54,095 nucleotides of DNA from Candidatus Gastranaerophilales bacterium (GCA_944322725.1 CALUPU010000011.1:1-54095); one strand, 5' to 3'. Counted from the stretch's first letter, positions 37,996 to 47,128 are shown. Translations and numbers: made by a program. Notes: generated by a model not told the origin, from the letters alone.

Positions 37996-40031
37996 TATTC
38001 TTCCGTCTCAAGAATCCATCTTTCAAGAACATCCTCTTCAATACCGTCAAGAAATCTCGAAGGCTTTGACAAAACCATGCCTGTAGCGTGATCAAACATA
38101 TCAATCGGATAAGTGATATAAAGATAAGTCTTTGCACGGGTTGCAGCCACATACATAAGCCTCAGCTCCTCATCAAGTTCTTCCTCGGAATTGAAGGAAT
38201 AAACACTTGGAAAACGCCCGTCCACAGCCCCGATAATAAACACAGCCTTCCACTCAAGCCCCTTGGCACTGTGAATAGTAGATAAAGTGAGATACTCGTC
38301 CTGCTGTGCACCGTCCTCGACTTCGGAGACAGAACTGTCCGGCGGCTCAAGCGCAAGGTCGCTCAAAAAATCCTCAAGATTGCTGTATTGTTCCGAAAGA
38401 TAGCGAAAATGCTCCAAATCCTTAAGTCTTTTGCTGTAGTCATCGTATTTATCCATCAAAATCGGCTCATAATATGCAAGAATATTATCCACAATCACAG
38501 ACGGCGTCATAAGGTATTTTCTCTGCTCTTCTACCGTTGTAAAAAGTTTTTTTATACCGTCAGTGTTCTTTTTTACAGGCAGCATAAGGTTTTTTGTATC
38601 GAGATTTTCTTTTGCAACAACAGGCAAAAGCTTCATTGCTGTCTGCGCTCCGACCCCGTCAAGAAGCAGCAGTATCCGATTGATACTAATAATGTCGTTA
38701 GGGTTTAATACAACTCTTAAATGCGCAATAACATCTTTAACATGTGCGGTTTCAATAAATTTTAACCCGCCGTACTTACGGTAAGGTATCGCGCGCTTTG
38801 CCAGTTCTATTTCCAGATTATAGGTCATACGTGCACTGCGGCACAGCACCGCAATATCGTTTAAGGAGATGTCATCTTCCTGCAGTTCCAGCACTCTTTG
38901 CGCGACAAATTCTGCCTCTGTCTGCATGTCGTTTGTGCAGATTAGAGCAGGGATTACAGGGCTTTCTATGGTTGAGAAAAGTTTTTTTGTATATTTTTCC
39001 TTTGCTTTATCAATGACTTTATTTGTCAGAGCAAGGATGTTTTGCGAACTCCTGTAGTTCTGTTCGAGTTTTATAATTTTTGTATCAGGAAAAATAGCAG
39101 GGAAATCAAGAATATTTCTGAAATTTGCACCCCTAAACGAATAAATACTCTGTGAATCATCCCCAACAGCCATTACATTGTTATGTTCGGACGCCAAAAG
39201 CCTTATAATATCAGCCTGTAAAGAGTTTGTATCCTGATACTCGTCTATCATGATGTATTTATACTGATTCGAAAGTTTTTTTCTTATCTCTTCATTGGAC
39301 TGCAAAAGCGTGCGAAGATACAAAAGCAGGTCATCATAATCAAGCAGGCTGTTTGCGCGCTTATAAGCAACATACTGTTTTGAAATCTCGTTTATTTTTT
39401 CCACGCAATGAGAAAACTGGTTGTATTCGCTTTCTATGACTGCTTCCGCTGTCATGTTTTTGTTCACGGCTTTTGAGTAGATATCAAGGATAGTGCCTTT
39501 TTTCGGAAAGCGTTTTTCCTGTTTTGTCACGACCTGTGCACGAATATGGTTTATCACATCCTCCGCGTCAGCGCGGTCAATTATGGTAAAGTTATTGCGC
39601 AGTTCAAGAAGGTTTGAATATTTTCTTAAAACATAGTTCGAAAAAGAGTGAAACGTACCGCCTGCAACCTTTTCGCAGCGCGAATCCAGAATCATAACAG
39701 CACGGTTAAGCATTTCATCAGCAGCTTTTTTAGTAAACGTAAGAAGCAGGATATTTTCAGGTTTTACGCCGCTTTCAATAAGTCTAGCCACGCGGTATGT
39801 AAGAGTTTTTGTCTTGCCCGAGCCCGCGCCGGCAATAACCAGAACCGCGCCGTTTTTAGTTTTCACAGCCTCAAGCTGCGCGGGGTTCAGGTCTTTATCG
39901 TAGTCAATTTTATAATGCAGATTTTGTGCGTTTGTTTTTTTCAGCACATATTTTTTCACAGCACGAAGCGATGTTTTTTCCGCAGTTTCAGGCAGGTTTG
40001 GCTTTGATTTTTCCGGTGTTAAATTATCCAT
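37995..40031 (-). CDS. UvrD/PcrA-family superfamily 1 DNA helicase
   Basis: A 678-residue ATP-dependent 3'-5' helicase. Visible motifs are the Q motif (LNPAQLEAVK), Walker A AGAGSGKT (residues 67-74), TFTKKAADEM, DEYQDTN, GDDSQSIYSFRGA, LEQNYRSSQNIL, STIHSAKGLEWKAVFI and the last motif EELRLMYVAATRAK. It is a complete UvrD/PcrA/Rep-like core but lacks a long C-terminal RNA-polymerase-binding tail. Roles in repair or clearing of forks are expected; which of the three it replaces cannot be decided here. Confidence 0.92.
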   Translation of the reverse strand: MDNLTPEKSKPNLPETAEKTSLRAVKKYVLKKTNAQNLHYKIDYDKDLNPAQLEAVKTKNGAVLVIAGAGSGKTKTLTYRVARLIESGVKPENILLLTFTKKAADEMLNRAVMILDSRCEKVAGGTFHSFSNYVLRKYSNLLELRNNFTIIDRADAEDVINHIRAQVVTKQEKRFPKKGTILDIYSKAVNKNMTAEAVIESEYNQFSHCVEKINEISKQYVAYKRANSLLDYDDLLLYLRTLLQSNEEIRKKLSNQYKYIMIDEYQDTNSLQADIIRLLASEHNNVMAVGDDSQSIYSFRGANFRNILDFPAIFPDTKIIKLEQNYRSSQNILALTNKVIDKAKEKYTKKLFSTIESPVIPALICTNDMQTEAEFVAQRVLELQEDDISLNDIAVLCRSARMTYNLEIELAKRAIPYRKYGGLKFIETAHVKDVIAHLRVVLNPNDIISINRILLLLDGVGAQTAMKLLPVVAKENLDTKNLMLPVKKNTDGIKKLFTTVEEQRKYLMTPSVIVDNILAYYEPILMDKYDDYSKRLKDLEHFRYLSEQYSNLEDFLSDLALEPPDSSVSEVEDGAQQDEYLTLSTIHSAKGLEWKAVFIIGAVDGRFPSVYSFNSEEELDEELRLMYVAATRAKTYLYITYPIDMFDHATGMVLSKPSRFLDGIEEDVLERWILETEE

Positions 40032-40112
40032 GACAATATTATAACTGTTTTATGTGATTTTTAGAAATAATAGCTTGCAAAAATTTAAAAAATCGATTTT
40101 ATTATAAATTTT

Positions 40113-41030
40113 CTAAATATCTTTCCTAACCACAAAAGCAATCCACTGGTCCTGCTGCATGGTTTCGACAAGTCTGAGACCGTGTTTTTCAATTGCGTCC
40201 AGCACAACCTGCTTTTTCTCATCCAGTATTCCGCTCAAAACCATATGCGCCTGTGGTTTCATAATGTTTTTCAAATCACCCATAATCTCAGCAAGCACGT
40301 TGTGCAGAATATTTGCGCAGACAAAATCATACTGCTCAGTAAGCATATCAGCCGTGGCGTGAGAAAAATCAATCTTATTAAATACACAGTTCATCTGTGC
40401 ATTGTCCTTTGCAACATCAATAACAAGCGGGTCATTATCAATAGCCACAGCGTGTACAGCACCGAACTTCACTGCCGTAATAGCCAGAATCCCCGACCCC
40501 GTACCGATGTCGGCAACTTCATCACCTTTTTTCAGATACTTTTCAATAGCCTGAATACAAAGCTGTGTAGTGGCATGCGTACCTGTACCGAAAGCAGACC
40601 CTGGGTCAAGCGTAATCAAAACATCATCTTTTGAGCGTGTGCACTCCTCCCAGGAAGGACAAATAATTACGTGCTCCGAAGCTTTAGTAGGCTTCCAGTG
40701 TTCTTTCCATTTTTGAGACCAGTCCTGATTGATAATTTTTTTTGCACTGATTGTCCAGTCGCCCAGTTCTTCGTCTGTAAAGCCGTCAAGTTTTAGTTCT
40801 TCTTTTGCGTTTGCAAAAACTTTTTGAATCTCTGAAGGTAAAAAATCATCCTCCTCAAACAATACATAGCCTTTTGCAATGTTGTTGGTTGTTTCAACAA
40901 GTTCGAGATCTTTGTATTTTTCCTCTGCCTGAACAACACCCTCGCACTCGAATCGTTCAAAAAAGATTTCTGTCACAAGTTCGATTGCACAGGGATTAAT
41001 ATTTACAGAGATTTCAAAGTAGTCTTTCAT
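40113..41030 (-). CDS. prmA: Ribosomal protein L11 methyltransferase
   Basis: SAM-dependent methyltransferase that modifies ribosomal protein L11. The N-terminal substrate-recognition domain (MKDYFEISVNINPCA...) precedes WSQKWKEHWKP, the family block DPGSAFGTGTHATTQLC, the SAM loop ADIGTGSGILAI and the post-I acidic residue in VAIDNDPLV. The frame stays open far upstream, but AGGAG 9 bases before ATG 41030 and the family start fix this codon. The upstream extension would run through an inverted-repeat element. Confidence 0.93.
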   Translation of the reverse strand: MKDYFEISVNINPCAIELVTEIFFERFECEGVVQAEEKYKDLELVETTNNIAKGYVLFEEDDFLPSEIQKVFANAKEELKLDGFTDEELGDWTISAKKIINQDWSQKWKEHWKPTKASEHVIICPSWEECTRSKDDVLITLDPGSAFGTGTHATTQLCIQAIEKYLKKGDEVADIGTGSGILAITAVKFGAVHAVAIDNDPLVIDVAKDNAQMNCVFNKIDFSHATADMLTEQYDFVCANILHNVLAEIMGDLKNIMKPQAHMVLSGILDEKKQVVLDAIEKHGLRLVETMQQDQWIAFVVRKDI

Positions 41031-41053
41031 CAGATAAAGCTCCTGTTGTTTTT

Positions 41054-41150
41054 TAATAAGCATAAGTTGTTTGCTTAGGAGTGACTTAAAATCCAACCCG
41101 TAAGGGCGGATTTTTCGGAACGAATAAGTAAATAACTTATGCTTATTAAT
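41054..41150. repeat. 97-bp element with perfect 16-bp terminal inverted repeats
   Basis: TTAATAAGCATAAGTT (41054-41069) is repeated in exact inverse at 41135-41150. Inside are two more stems, ACTTA/TAAGT (41085-41089, 41126-41130) and AAAATCC/GGATTTT (41089-41095, 41109-41115). The ends carry TTAA. It fills the gap between accA and prmA. The size, long terminal repeats and lack of coding capacity fit a miniature inverted-repeat transposable element, but an mRNA-processing hairpin is also possible. No second copy is visible in the window. Confidence 0.6.
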
Positions 41151-41157
41151 TATTATT

Positions 41158-42105
41158 TTATGAATTAAACACACCCATACGGCGAAACTTGCTGTATCTG
41201 TCGTCTTTAAGTTCCTGTGCGGACATGTTCTTGTACTCATCGAGCGCGTTGAGAATGTCTTTTTTCAATTCCTCGCCCATTGCCTCGTAATCGTAATGCG
41301 CACCGCCTAAAGGCTCTTTAACAATACCGTCAATAATATTGTATTTTAAAAGGTCAGGACCTGTGATTTTCAATGCCTCTGCAGCTTCGGATGCCTTGGC
41401 AGCATCTCTCCAGAGAATAGATGCGCAGCCTTCGGGTGAAATTACTGTGTAGTAAGCATGTTCAAGGACAAGCACCTTGTTTGCCACAGCAAGACCGAGT
41501 GCACCGCCTGAGCAGCCTTCGCCTGTTATAACTGCAATAACTGGAACTTCAAGTTTCGCCATTTCTTTGAGGTTAACCGCAATAGCAATACCCTGCCCGT
41601 GCTCTTCGGCTTTGATACCGGGATATGCACCGGGAGTGTCAATAAGAGTAACAATCGGCAGACCGAATCTGTTGGCGTGTTCAAACAATCTCAAAGCTTT
41701 TCTGTAGCCTTCGGGCTGAGGCATACCGAAGTTGTATACAAGGTTTTCTTTTGTGGATTTACCTTTTACAGTACCGACAATCATAACGGGCTGTTCGCCG
41801 ATTTTTGCAACACCGCCTATTATGGCTCTGTCGTCAGTACCTTCTCTGTCGCCGTGCATTTCTACAAAGTCTGTCGTAATCAGATTGATGTAGTCCAGAA
41901 AGTTCGGACGGTTCGGATGTCTTGCAATCTGGAGTTTCTGCACGGGTTTCAGGTTTTCGTACAGTTCTTTTTTGTATTCGTGGGACTGCTGTTCAAAAAT
42001 TTCTATCTCTTTTGACAAGTCCATGCCTGATTCTTCGCTCATTTTTTTCAGTTCTTCTATTTTTTCTTCAATCTTTGTTATAGGTTTTTCAAAATCTAAT
42101 TTCAT
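41158..42105 (-). CDS. accA: Acetyl-CoA carboxylase carboxyltransferase subunit alpha
   Basis: Alpha subunit of the carboxyltransferase that makes malonyl-CoA for fatty acid synthesis. The 315 residues start with a helical segment (MKLDFEKPITKIEEKI) and contain HPNRPNFLDYI, GMPQPEGYRKALRL, IDTPGAYPGIKAEEHGQG and EGCSGGALGLAVANKV, all typical of AccA. It follows accD by 15 bases, so the two subunits are made together. Confidence 0.97.
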   Translation of the reverse strand: MKLDFEKPITKIEEKIEELKKMSEESGMDLSKEIEIFEQQSHEYKKELYENLKPVQKLQIARHPNRPNFLDYINLITTDFVEMHGDREGTDDRAIIGGVAKIGEQPVMIVGTVKGKSTKENLVYNFGMPQPEGYRKALRLFEHANRFGLPIVTLIDTPGAYPGIKAEEHGQGIAIAVNLKEMAKLEVPVIAVITGEGCSGGALGLAVANKVLVLEHAYYTVISPEGCASILWRDAAKASEAAEALKITGPDLLKYNIIDGIVKEPLGGAHYDYEAMGEELKKDILNALDEYKNMSAQELKDDRYSKFRRMGVFNS

Positions 42106-42120
42106 AATACCAAATCCCGA

Positions 42121-42984
42121 TTATCTGTGATGGAGCCTTAATATCTTTGCGAGAGTTTCTTTGAGTTCGCTTCGTTTTGTAATCATGTCAAGCTGACCGT
42201 GCTTCATAAGATACTCTGCTGTCTGGAAATCCGCAGGAAGCTTCTGCCTGATTGTCTGCTCGATTACGCGTCTGCCCGCAAAACCGATACGTGCGCCCTG
42301 CTCTGCAATAATAATATCACCGATTGTACCGAAACTTGCAGTAACACCGCCGTAAGTCGGGTCAGTAAGAATGTTAATGTAAAGAAGTTTTGCTTCGTTA
42401 AGTTTTGCAACGGCACAGCTTGTTTTTGCCATCTGCATCAAAGAAAGCGCGCTCTCCTGCATTCTTGCACCGCCTGAAGCAGTGATAGTAACAACAGGAA
42501 GTTTCTTTTCAAGTGCGAGTTCTATAATACGGGTAACTTTTTCCCCCACAACACTTCCCATAGAGCCGCCCATGTACTCAAAGTCCATGATTGCGCAGGC
42601 AATTTCTTCACCTTCCACCTTGCCGACACCCGTCACAACAGCATCGTTGAGGTTTGTTTTTTCTTTGGCTTTTTCCTGTCTTTCTTTGTAGGATTCCGTA
42701 TCCACAAAATCCAGAGGGTCGGAAGGAGCAATGTTTTCAAAGTATTCCGTAAAGGTACCCTCGTCAAAAAGCTGTTGGATTCTTGTTTTTGCGTTTATTC
42801 TAAAATGATAGCCGCATTCAGGGCAGACCATCATGTGATGTTCGAGTTCTTTTCTCGGAAGCTGGGCATTGCAGTTAAAGCATTTTACCCAGAGTTTACC
42901 TATGTTGTCGTCGATTTTAGGGTCAATCGGACGAGCAGCCTGTTGTTCTTCTTTTCTGGTTTCAAACCAATCTTTTAGAGTCAT
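42121..42984 (-). CDS. accD: Acetyl-CoA carboxylase carboxyltransferase subunit beta
   Basis: Beta subunit of acetyl-CoA carboxyltransferase, 287 residues. The N-terminal four-cysteine zinc ribbon reads CFNCNAQ...CPECG (about residues 35-57). The crotonase fold carries DFEYMGGSMGSVVGEKV and TASGGARMQESALSLMQM. AAGGGG lies 10 bases before the ATG. It is upstream of accA. accB and accC are not in the window. Confidence 0.97.
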   Translation of the reverse strand: MTLKDWFETRKEEQQAARPIDPKIDDNIGKLWVKCFNCNAQLPRKELEHHMMVCPECGYHFRINAKTRIQQLFDEGTFTEYFENIAPSDPLDFVDTESYKERQEKAKEKTNLNDAVVTGVGKVEGEEIACAIMDFEYMGGSMGSVVGEKVTRIIELALEKKLPVVTITASGGARMQESALSLMQMAKTSCAVAKLNEAKLLYINILTDPTYGGVTASFGTIGDIIIAEQGARIGFAGRRVIEQTIRQKLPADFQTAEYLMKHGQLDMITKRSELKETLAKILRLHHR

Positions 42985-43062
42985 TTATATAATTCCCCTT
43001 GTCAAAATATTCAAATTGCAGTCAATTTTTAACTATTATACTACAAATCTCTTTTTTAATAG

Positions 43063-43091
43063 CAAAAAGTCCGTAAACAATGTTACGGACT
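43063..43091 (-). terminator. Terminator of the three-gene ATPase cassette
   Basis: AGTCCGTAA (43068-43076) and TTACGGACT (43083-43091) form a perfect 9-bp stem. On the minus strand it is followed by TTTTTGC. It lies about 60 bases after the coiled-coil gene and closes the cassette. Confidence 0.85.
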
Positions 43092-43151
43092 ATAAATTTA
43101 ACACACTTTATCTAATCCGGCACCCGCAGATTCACACCTTTTCAAAGGCGC

Positions 43152-44249
43152 TTATACATCACACCACTCGGGGTAATATTGTCTGTAGAATTTTTCTACA
43201 TTTTTTAATTCTTCTTTAATTTTTTCTTGTATTTCGGGAATTTCTTCATTATTAATCTTATCAATAAACGCCTTTCTAACATCTTCATTCATGCTTAAGT
43301 TGTTTATTTGCCTTTTTGCATCTTCAATTTTTTGTTCTATTGCAAACATTGCTTCTTCACTTTTTTCAAGAGCTATTTCTACAATTTTAGAAGAAGTCAT
43401 ATTACGCAGACGTTTTACCTGTTCTTGTCTAATTTGATATATTTTTTCTAATTTTTCAACATCTTCTTTTAACTCACCTATCCTAAAATTATTGCTGCCG
43501 TAAATTGAATAACTAGAAAGTTCATATATTTCTTGTTTTTTTGATGTAATCTGCCGGCATATGTCATCCAATTTTTTTAGAACATCATAGCGTCTTTCTG
43601 CCTTTTCCATATTTTTGTCAACACGCTCTGTTTTTTGCTTTGCTTCTTCAATTTCTTTTTCTAATTGAGAAATTCTGTTATTGTATTTTTCTTCAACTTT
43701 AGCGTTTATATTTTCAGGACAGTTTTTTAAAGTTTCTTCATGTCTTTCTTTAAGCAGTTCTATCTCTTTTGTATTTTTGTCTATTATTTCATCTCTTTTT
43801 GCCTGCAATTCCTTGTAATGCTCCATTTCACAGGTTGCATTGCAGGCAAAATTCATGAAACCTTCCATACTATCTTTTTTGATTTGCGACATCCATAGAT
43901 CATTCTTCTGGATATGGGTATGAGTTTTGTATATTTCGGGAGGTATTTCTTCGTAGGGTGAAGCTATGTAAATTCTGGGCATATACCCTTCATCGCTGCT
44001 GTATATATCCCGCTCGCGCGGAGTTAACTCTTCCCATTTTAAACGAACACCCGTATCCTCCAGACGGTCGGGATAGCGGTATTTAACAAACGACTTATGT
44101 AAATAATAGCCGCCATTCATATCAAACTGGGAAGAAAAGTTTTCTAATTCATGTGTATAACCCTTAAATGATTGTTGGGCTGTATGTTTTGTACTGTTCT
44201 TTTTCGGGTAAGAGCAGGACATATTATATCTTATTGCAGAGATTTGCAT
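43152..44249 (-). CDS. Long coiled-coil protein, third gene of the ATPase cassette
   Basis: A 365-residue protein starting at ATG 44249, which has AAGGAGG just ahead; the frame is open to 44300. The N-terminus MQISAIRYNMSCSYPKKN, followed by QQSFKG, matches the N-terminus of the membrane protein at 25.9-26.4 kb. Residues 40-130 are a mixed domain with RLKWEELTPRERDIYS. Residues 145-350 are a long charged coiled coil (KEIELLKERHEETLKN, QLEKEIEEAKQK). It has no signal peptide or membrane segment. It lies 20 bases after the degenerate ATPase gene. Probably a structural or adaptor part of the same complex; function unknown. Confidence 0.65.
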   Translation of the reverse strand: MQISAIRYNMSCSYPKKNSTKHTAQQSFKGYTHELENFSSQFDMNGGYYLHKSFVKYRYPDRLEDTGVRLKWEELTPRERDIYSSDEGYMPRIYIASPYEEIPPEIYKTHTHIQKNDLWMSQIKKDSMEGFMNFACNATCEMEHYKELQAKRDEIIDKNTKEIELLKERHEETLKNCPENINAKVEEKYNNRISQLEKEIEEAKQKTERVDKNMEKAERRYDVLKKLDDICRQITSKKQEIYELSSYSIYGSNNFRIGELKEDVEKLEKIYQIRQEQVKRLRNMTSSKIVEIALEKSEEAMFAIEQKIEDAKRQINNLSMNEDVRKAFIDKINNEEIPEIQEKIKEELKNVEKFYRQYYPEWCDV

Positions 44250-44269
44250 TTTTCCTCCTTTCTGGTTTT

Positions 44270-45808
44270 TTACACGCGATTGAGCTGACCTGACAGACAT
44301 TCTGCAACATGTTGCAGCCAGTGCCCCTTAATGCTGAACTCAAGATCAAATCCTTTTTGATTGAATTCTTCCAGTTCTTTTTTGGTATGTTCAAGTGATT
44401 GATTTAAGCTATTAATTATATCTAAATATTTTTCTTTATTTTTAGGATCATTTTTTATACGTTCTTCAAAGTTCTCTATTATTTTCTGTTTGCCTTCTAT
44501 TGAACCTTCAAGAAATTTTATTGTTCTAGCATAGGATTCCTTATATTGCTCAGGATATTTTTTTTCTATTTTCAGGAATTTTTCATACAGCATGTCTACA
44601 ATTGCCTTGAATTTGGGTGATTCTTTTAACTGTTTGCGTTTTTCTTTAGATGTTGATGTTCCCTCATAATGTGCAAGATCGTCAAGCACATATTGTAAAT
44701 CAATGCTTCTTCTGGCATCACTTACACCTTTTCTTTCAGACGTGTATTCAGTCCAGTCTTTCCATTTTTTAAGCGAATCTTTAAAATCAGGATTTTTGTA
44801 AGAACGCTGGAATTCAAGATGAGGAGCAATTTCTTTCAGCTCTTCTTTTCCGCGTGATGCGAAGAGTTTTTTTGCATGTTTAATTGCTTTTAAAACATAT
44901 TCCTCTCTATTGGTGTCTTTTACATAATCAAGATAATTTTTCCAAACCTCAACAGGTTCGTTGTCATAAGGCATGGGTGTCATCCGCCAGCTTATCCTGC
45001 CGGTGCGTATTGTGGCAGGAGAAAGTCCGCGGGTGCTTTTTGCCGAGAATATTTTTATGAGCCCGAATTTACTTGCTGCGTAATTTGTATCCGGTGAGTC
45101 ATTCAAAAACTCTTCCTCATATTGTAATGGATTGCCCTTAGGATATTTTTTTGATTCTCCCATTTCATCAATATTTCTTACAACAAAAGCTTTAAATTTT
45201 TCGTTTTTCCGGAATTCTTCTCTCGCCTTGTCAGGAGTCATGCCGTTTTTATAAAACATCTTATTCCATGTGTCAAATACATCATCAAAATGAGGATTGG
45301 AGCCGGGTTTAGGGTCAATAATTTCCACTCCGTTTTTTTCCATTTCTTTAACAGCACGTTCAAAAAAGTCTGTTTTCGCTTTTGAATCAGGACCTACAAC
45401 TAAAATTCCGTCACGCGGACAAAATTCCTTTTTGCCGGCTAAGCGTTCTTGAAGCGGTCTGATAAAATATTCGGAAAAAACTCTTTCTTCCCACTGTCTT
45501 ATGTTGTCAGTTTTTATGCCGTTTGTTTTAGGCAGATACATATTTTTGTCCGGTCTAAAGATTCTATTTAAGCGTATTGCCAAATGTTCAATTCTGCTTT
45601 GAACAACCATGAATCTTCTGCCTTTCAAGGCAGCACCTATAGACAACAGTGCAGCAAGACCGCCGCCCACTGCCGCAGCAGTTTTTTGCGTTTTGTTCAT
45701 AGAAACACTGTGCTCATTTCCCTGTAACGGTGATTTTTTAAAGTTTTTGTTAAATTTATTTTTTTGATATGAACTCAGATTGTAAGGTTTAACGTAATTT
45801 ATTTCCAT
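44270..45808 (-). CDS. Degenerate AAA-type ATPase paralogue with N-terminal membrane segment
   Basis: A 512-residue protein. Residues 42-62 (TAAAVGGGLAALLSIGAALKG) form a glycine-rich membrane segment. At 134-146 GILVVGPDSKAKT stands where the neighbouring ATPase has GVILYGPRGRGKS: the lysine-threonine pair remains but two glycines are lost. A Walker-B-like FVVRNIDEM (208-216) corresponds to VIYIEKFDEM in that gene. The C-terminal 200 residues are helical and charged. It is probably a catalytically dead partner of the upstream ATPase, anchoring it to the membrane. AAAGGAG precedes the ATG, and the start overlaps the upstream gene by 20 bp. Confidence 0.65.
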   Translation of the reverse strand: MEINYVKPYNLSSYQKNKFNKNFKKSPLQGNEHSVSMNKTQKTAAAVGGGLAALLSIGAALKGRRFMVVQSRIEHLAIRLNRIFRPDKNMYLPKTNGIKTDNIRQWEERVFSEYFIRPLQERLAGKKEFCPRDGILVVGPDSKAKTDFFERAVKEMEKNGVEIIDPKPGSNPHFDDVFDTWNKMFYKNGMTPDKAREEFRKNEKFKAFVVRNIDEMGESKKYPKGNPLQYEEEFLNDSPDTNYAASKFGLIKIFSAKSTRGLSPATIRTGRISWRMTPMPYDNEPVEVWKNYLDYVKDTNREEYVLKAIKHAKKLFASRGKEELKEIAPHLEFQRSYKNPDFKDSLKKWKDWTEYTSERKGVSDARRSIDLQYVLDDLAHYEGTSTSKEKRKQLKESPKFKAIVDMLYEKFLKIEKKYPEQYKESYARTIKFLEGSIEGKQKIIENFEERIKNDPKNKEKYLDIINSLNQSLEHTKKELEEFNQKGFDLEFSIKGHWLQHVAECLSGQLNRV

Positions 45809-47078
45809 AGAATTTCTCCTTTACTTTACTGATATAATCTGCATCGTCTAGACCCATCAGTTCTTTTCTTTCTTCATCTTTTTTGTTCTGTTTGTCTCCC
45901 ATTTCTTTTTTTGTCTTATATCCTATAATGCCTGCCAGTGCATCCTGCGTTGTGACAGGTGCTTTGTAATTGCCTCTTTTCTTACTGCTGTAATCTTTAA
46001 AAGATAGCTTTTCGTTTACATTTTTTGATATTTCTTCAAATTGGGGCGGGTAGATTGCTATGTCATTGTTTCTCATGTAATTAAGGATTGCATCGTGGTC
46101 AGATTTGTCCAGCCTGTTGTGTTTTGCCCAGAAATAACTCATAACAGCAGACTGCTCTACCTCGGATATTTTTTTTACAGGCATGGTTACATTGCTTATA
46201 TCAGGGTCAAAAAGCCAATCCGGCATAGCTTTTGGAGAGGTAATTGTTCCGACCCATGTAATTCCTTTCTTATTACATTCTTTTGCTGCATTATAAAATT
46301 CCGCACAGAGAATAGGATTTTTATTTTCATTCAGCATTTCGTCAAATTTTTCTATATAAATAACACTTCTGTTTTTTGTTCTTTCGTATTGTTTTTTCGC
46401 ATTTTCAAAGGTGTTTACTATTGCAAGGGCATTTTCCAGAGTATCCCCTTCTTTCCAGGGTCTGTTGATAGTATATATGCCCATAAGGGAATCTCTACTT
46501 TTTTCCTTAAAATGTTCCATCAGGCATTCTGCCATGAAACTTTTACCCCTTCCTCTCGGACCGTATAAAATTACACCGTTTGGAACATCAAATTCACTGG
46601 GGCGATGCTCACTATATTTAGATTCTGCCTGTTGTGCAGAAATTATCGGTGCAACTACATGCTGAATAAGATCAAGTTTTTCTCCGCAATAGCCGATTAC
46701 TTTGTTCAATCCTTCTTCATTGCCGTAGCCGATTGGTTTTATACCGCCGATTTTAAGATATTCATTGTATCTTTCTCTTGCAATAGCAGGAGAAACATGC
46801 AGTTTTTTTGCCAGAAGAGATATATCATCTACAACTTTTTCGTTAGTTGTACTTATTTGTTCACGCTTTTGAGCCTCTCTGCTTTCATTGAGTTTTCTGT
46901 TAAAATAGAAAAACATATCATCAAGCAAAAACCAGCCGAAAGACGGGCTGTAAGATTTTTGCATGCCTGCATTGTTCAGGCAGCCTGTGTTAATTTGCAT
47001 TTTGGACTGATTGTTTTTCGTGCGTGACTGCTGTGTTGAATGCACGTGTTGTGCAGTTTGAATAGACGCTACTCTCAT
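45789..47078 (-). CDS. AAA-family ATPase, first gene of the cassette
   Basis: A 429-residue P-loop ATPase. The N-terminal 55 residues are polar, with MQINTGCLNN and SPSFGW. A helical region (about 55-150) follows, then Walker A GPRGRGKS (173-180), Walker B VIYIEKFDEM (239-248) and a sensor-1-like WVGTITSPK (275-283). A C-terminal lid-like region ends in a Lys-rich tail. The ATPase looks active. It resembles small AAA proteins such as those of the FtsH/ClpX-lid type only in the core motifs; I do not recognise a named family. AAGGAG supports ATG 47078. Confidence 0.7.
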   Translation of the reverse strand: MRVASIQTAQHVHSTQQSRTKNNQSKMQINTGCLNNAGMQKSYSPSFGWFLLDDMFFYFNRKLNESREAQKREQISTTNEKVVDDISLLAKKLHVSPAIARERYNEYLKIGGIKPIGYGNEEGLNKVIGYCGEKLDLIQHVVAPIISAQQAESKYSEHRPSEFDVPNGVILYGPRGRGKSFMAECLMEHFKEKSRDSLMGIYTINRPWKEGDTLENALAIVNTFENAKKQYERTKNRSVIYIEKFDEMLNENKNPILCAEFYNAAKECNKKGITWVGTITSPKAMPDWLFDPDISNVTMPVKKISEVEQSAVMSYFWAKHNRLDKSDHDAILNYMRNNDIAIYPPQFEEISKNVNEKLSFKDYSSKKRGNYKAPVTTQDALAGIIGYKTKKEMGDKQNKKDEERKELMGLDDADYISKVKEKFYGNKLR

Positions 47079-47122
47079 GTTTTCTCCTTGTTTTCAATTT
47101 TTTAATTAAATAATTAATATTT

Positions 47123-47128
47123 ATTATA
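47123..47128 (-). promoter_or_regulatory. Candidate -10 box of the ATPase cassette
   Basis: TATAAT on the minus strand, about 45 bases before the first ATG. The -35 region is not recognisable. The stretch between is A/T-only apart from the ribosome site. Confidence 0.35.

Noticed and set aside
41031-41240. 70-residue N-terminal extension of PrmA
   Set aside because: The frame is open by chance through the inverted-repeat element and overlaps the end of accA. AGGAG and family length support ATG 41030.
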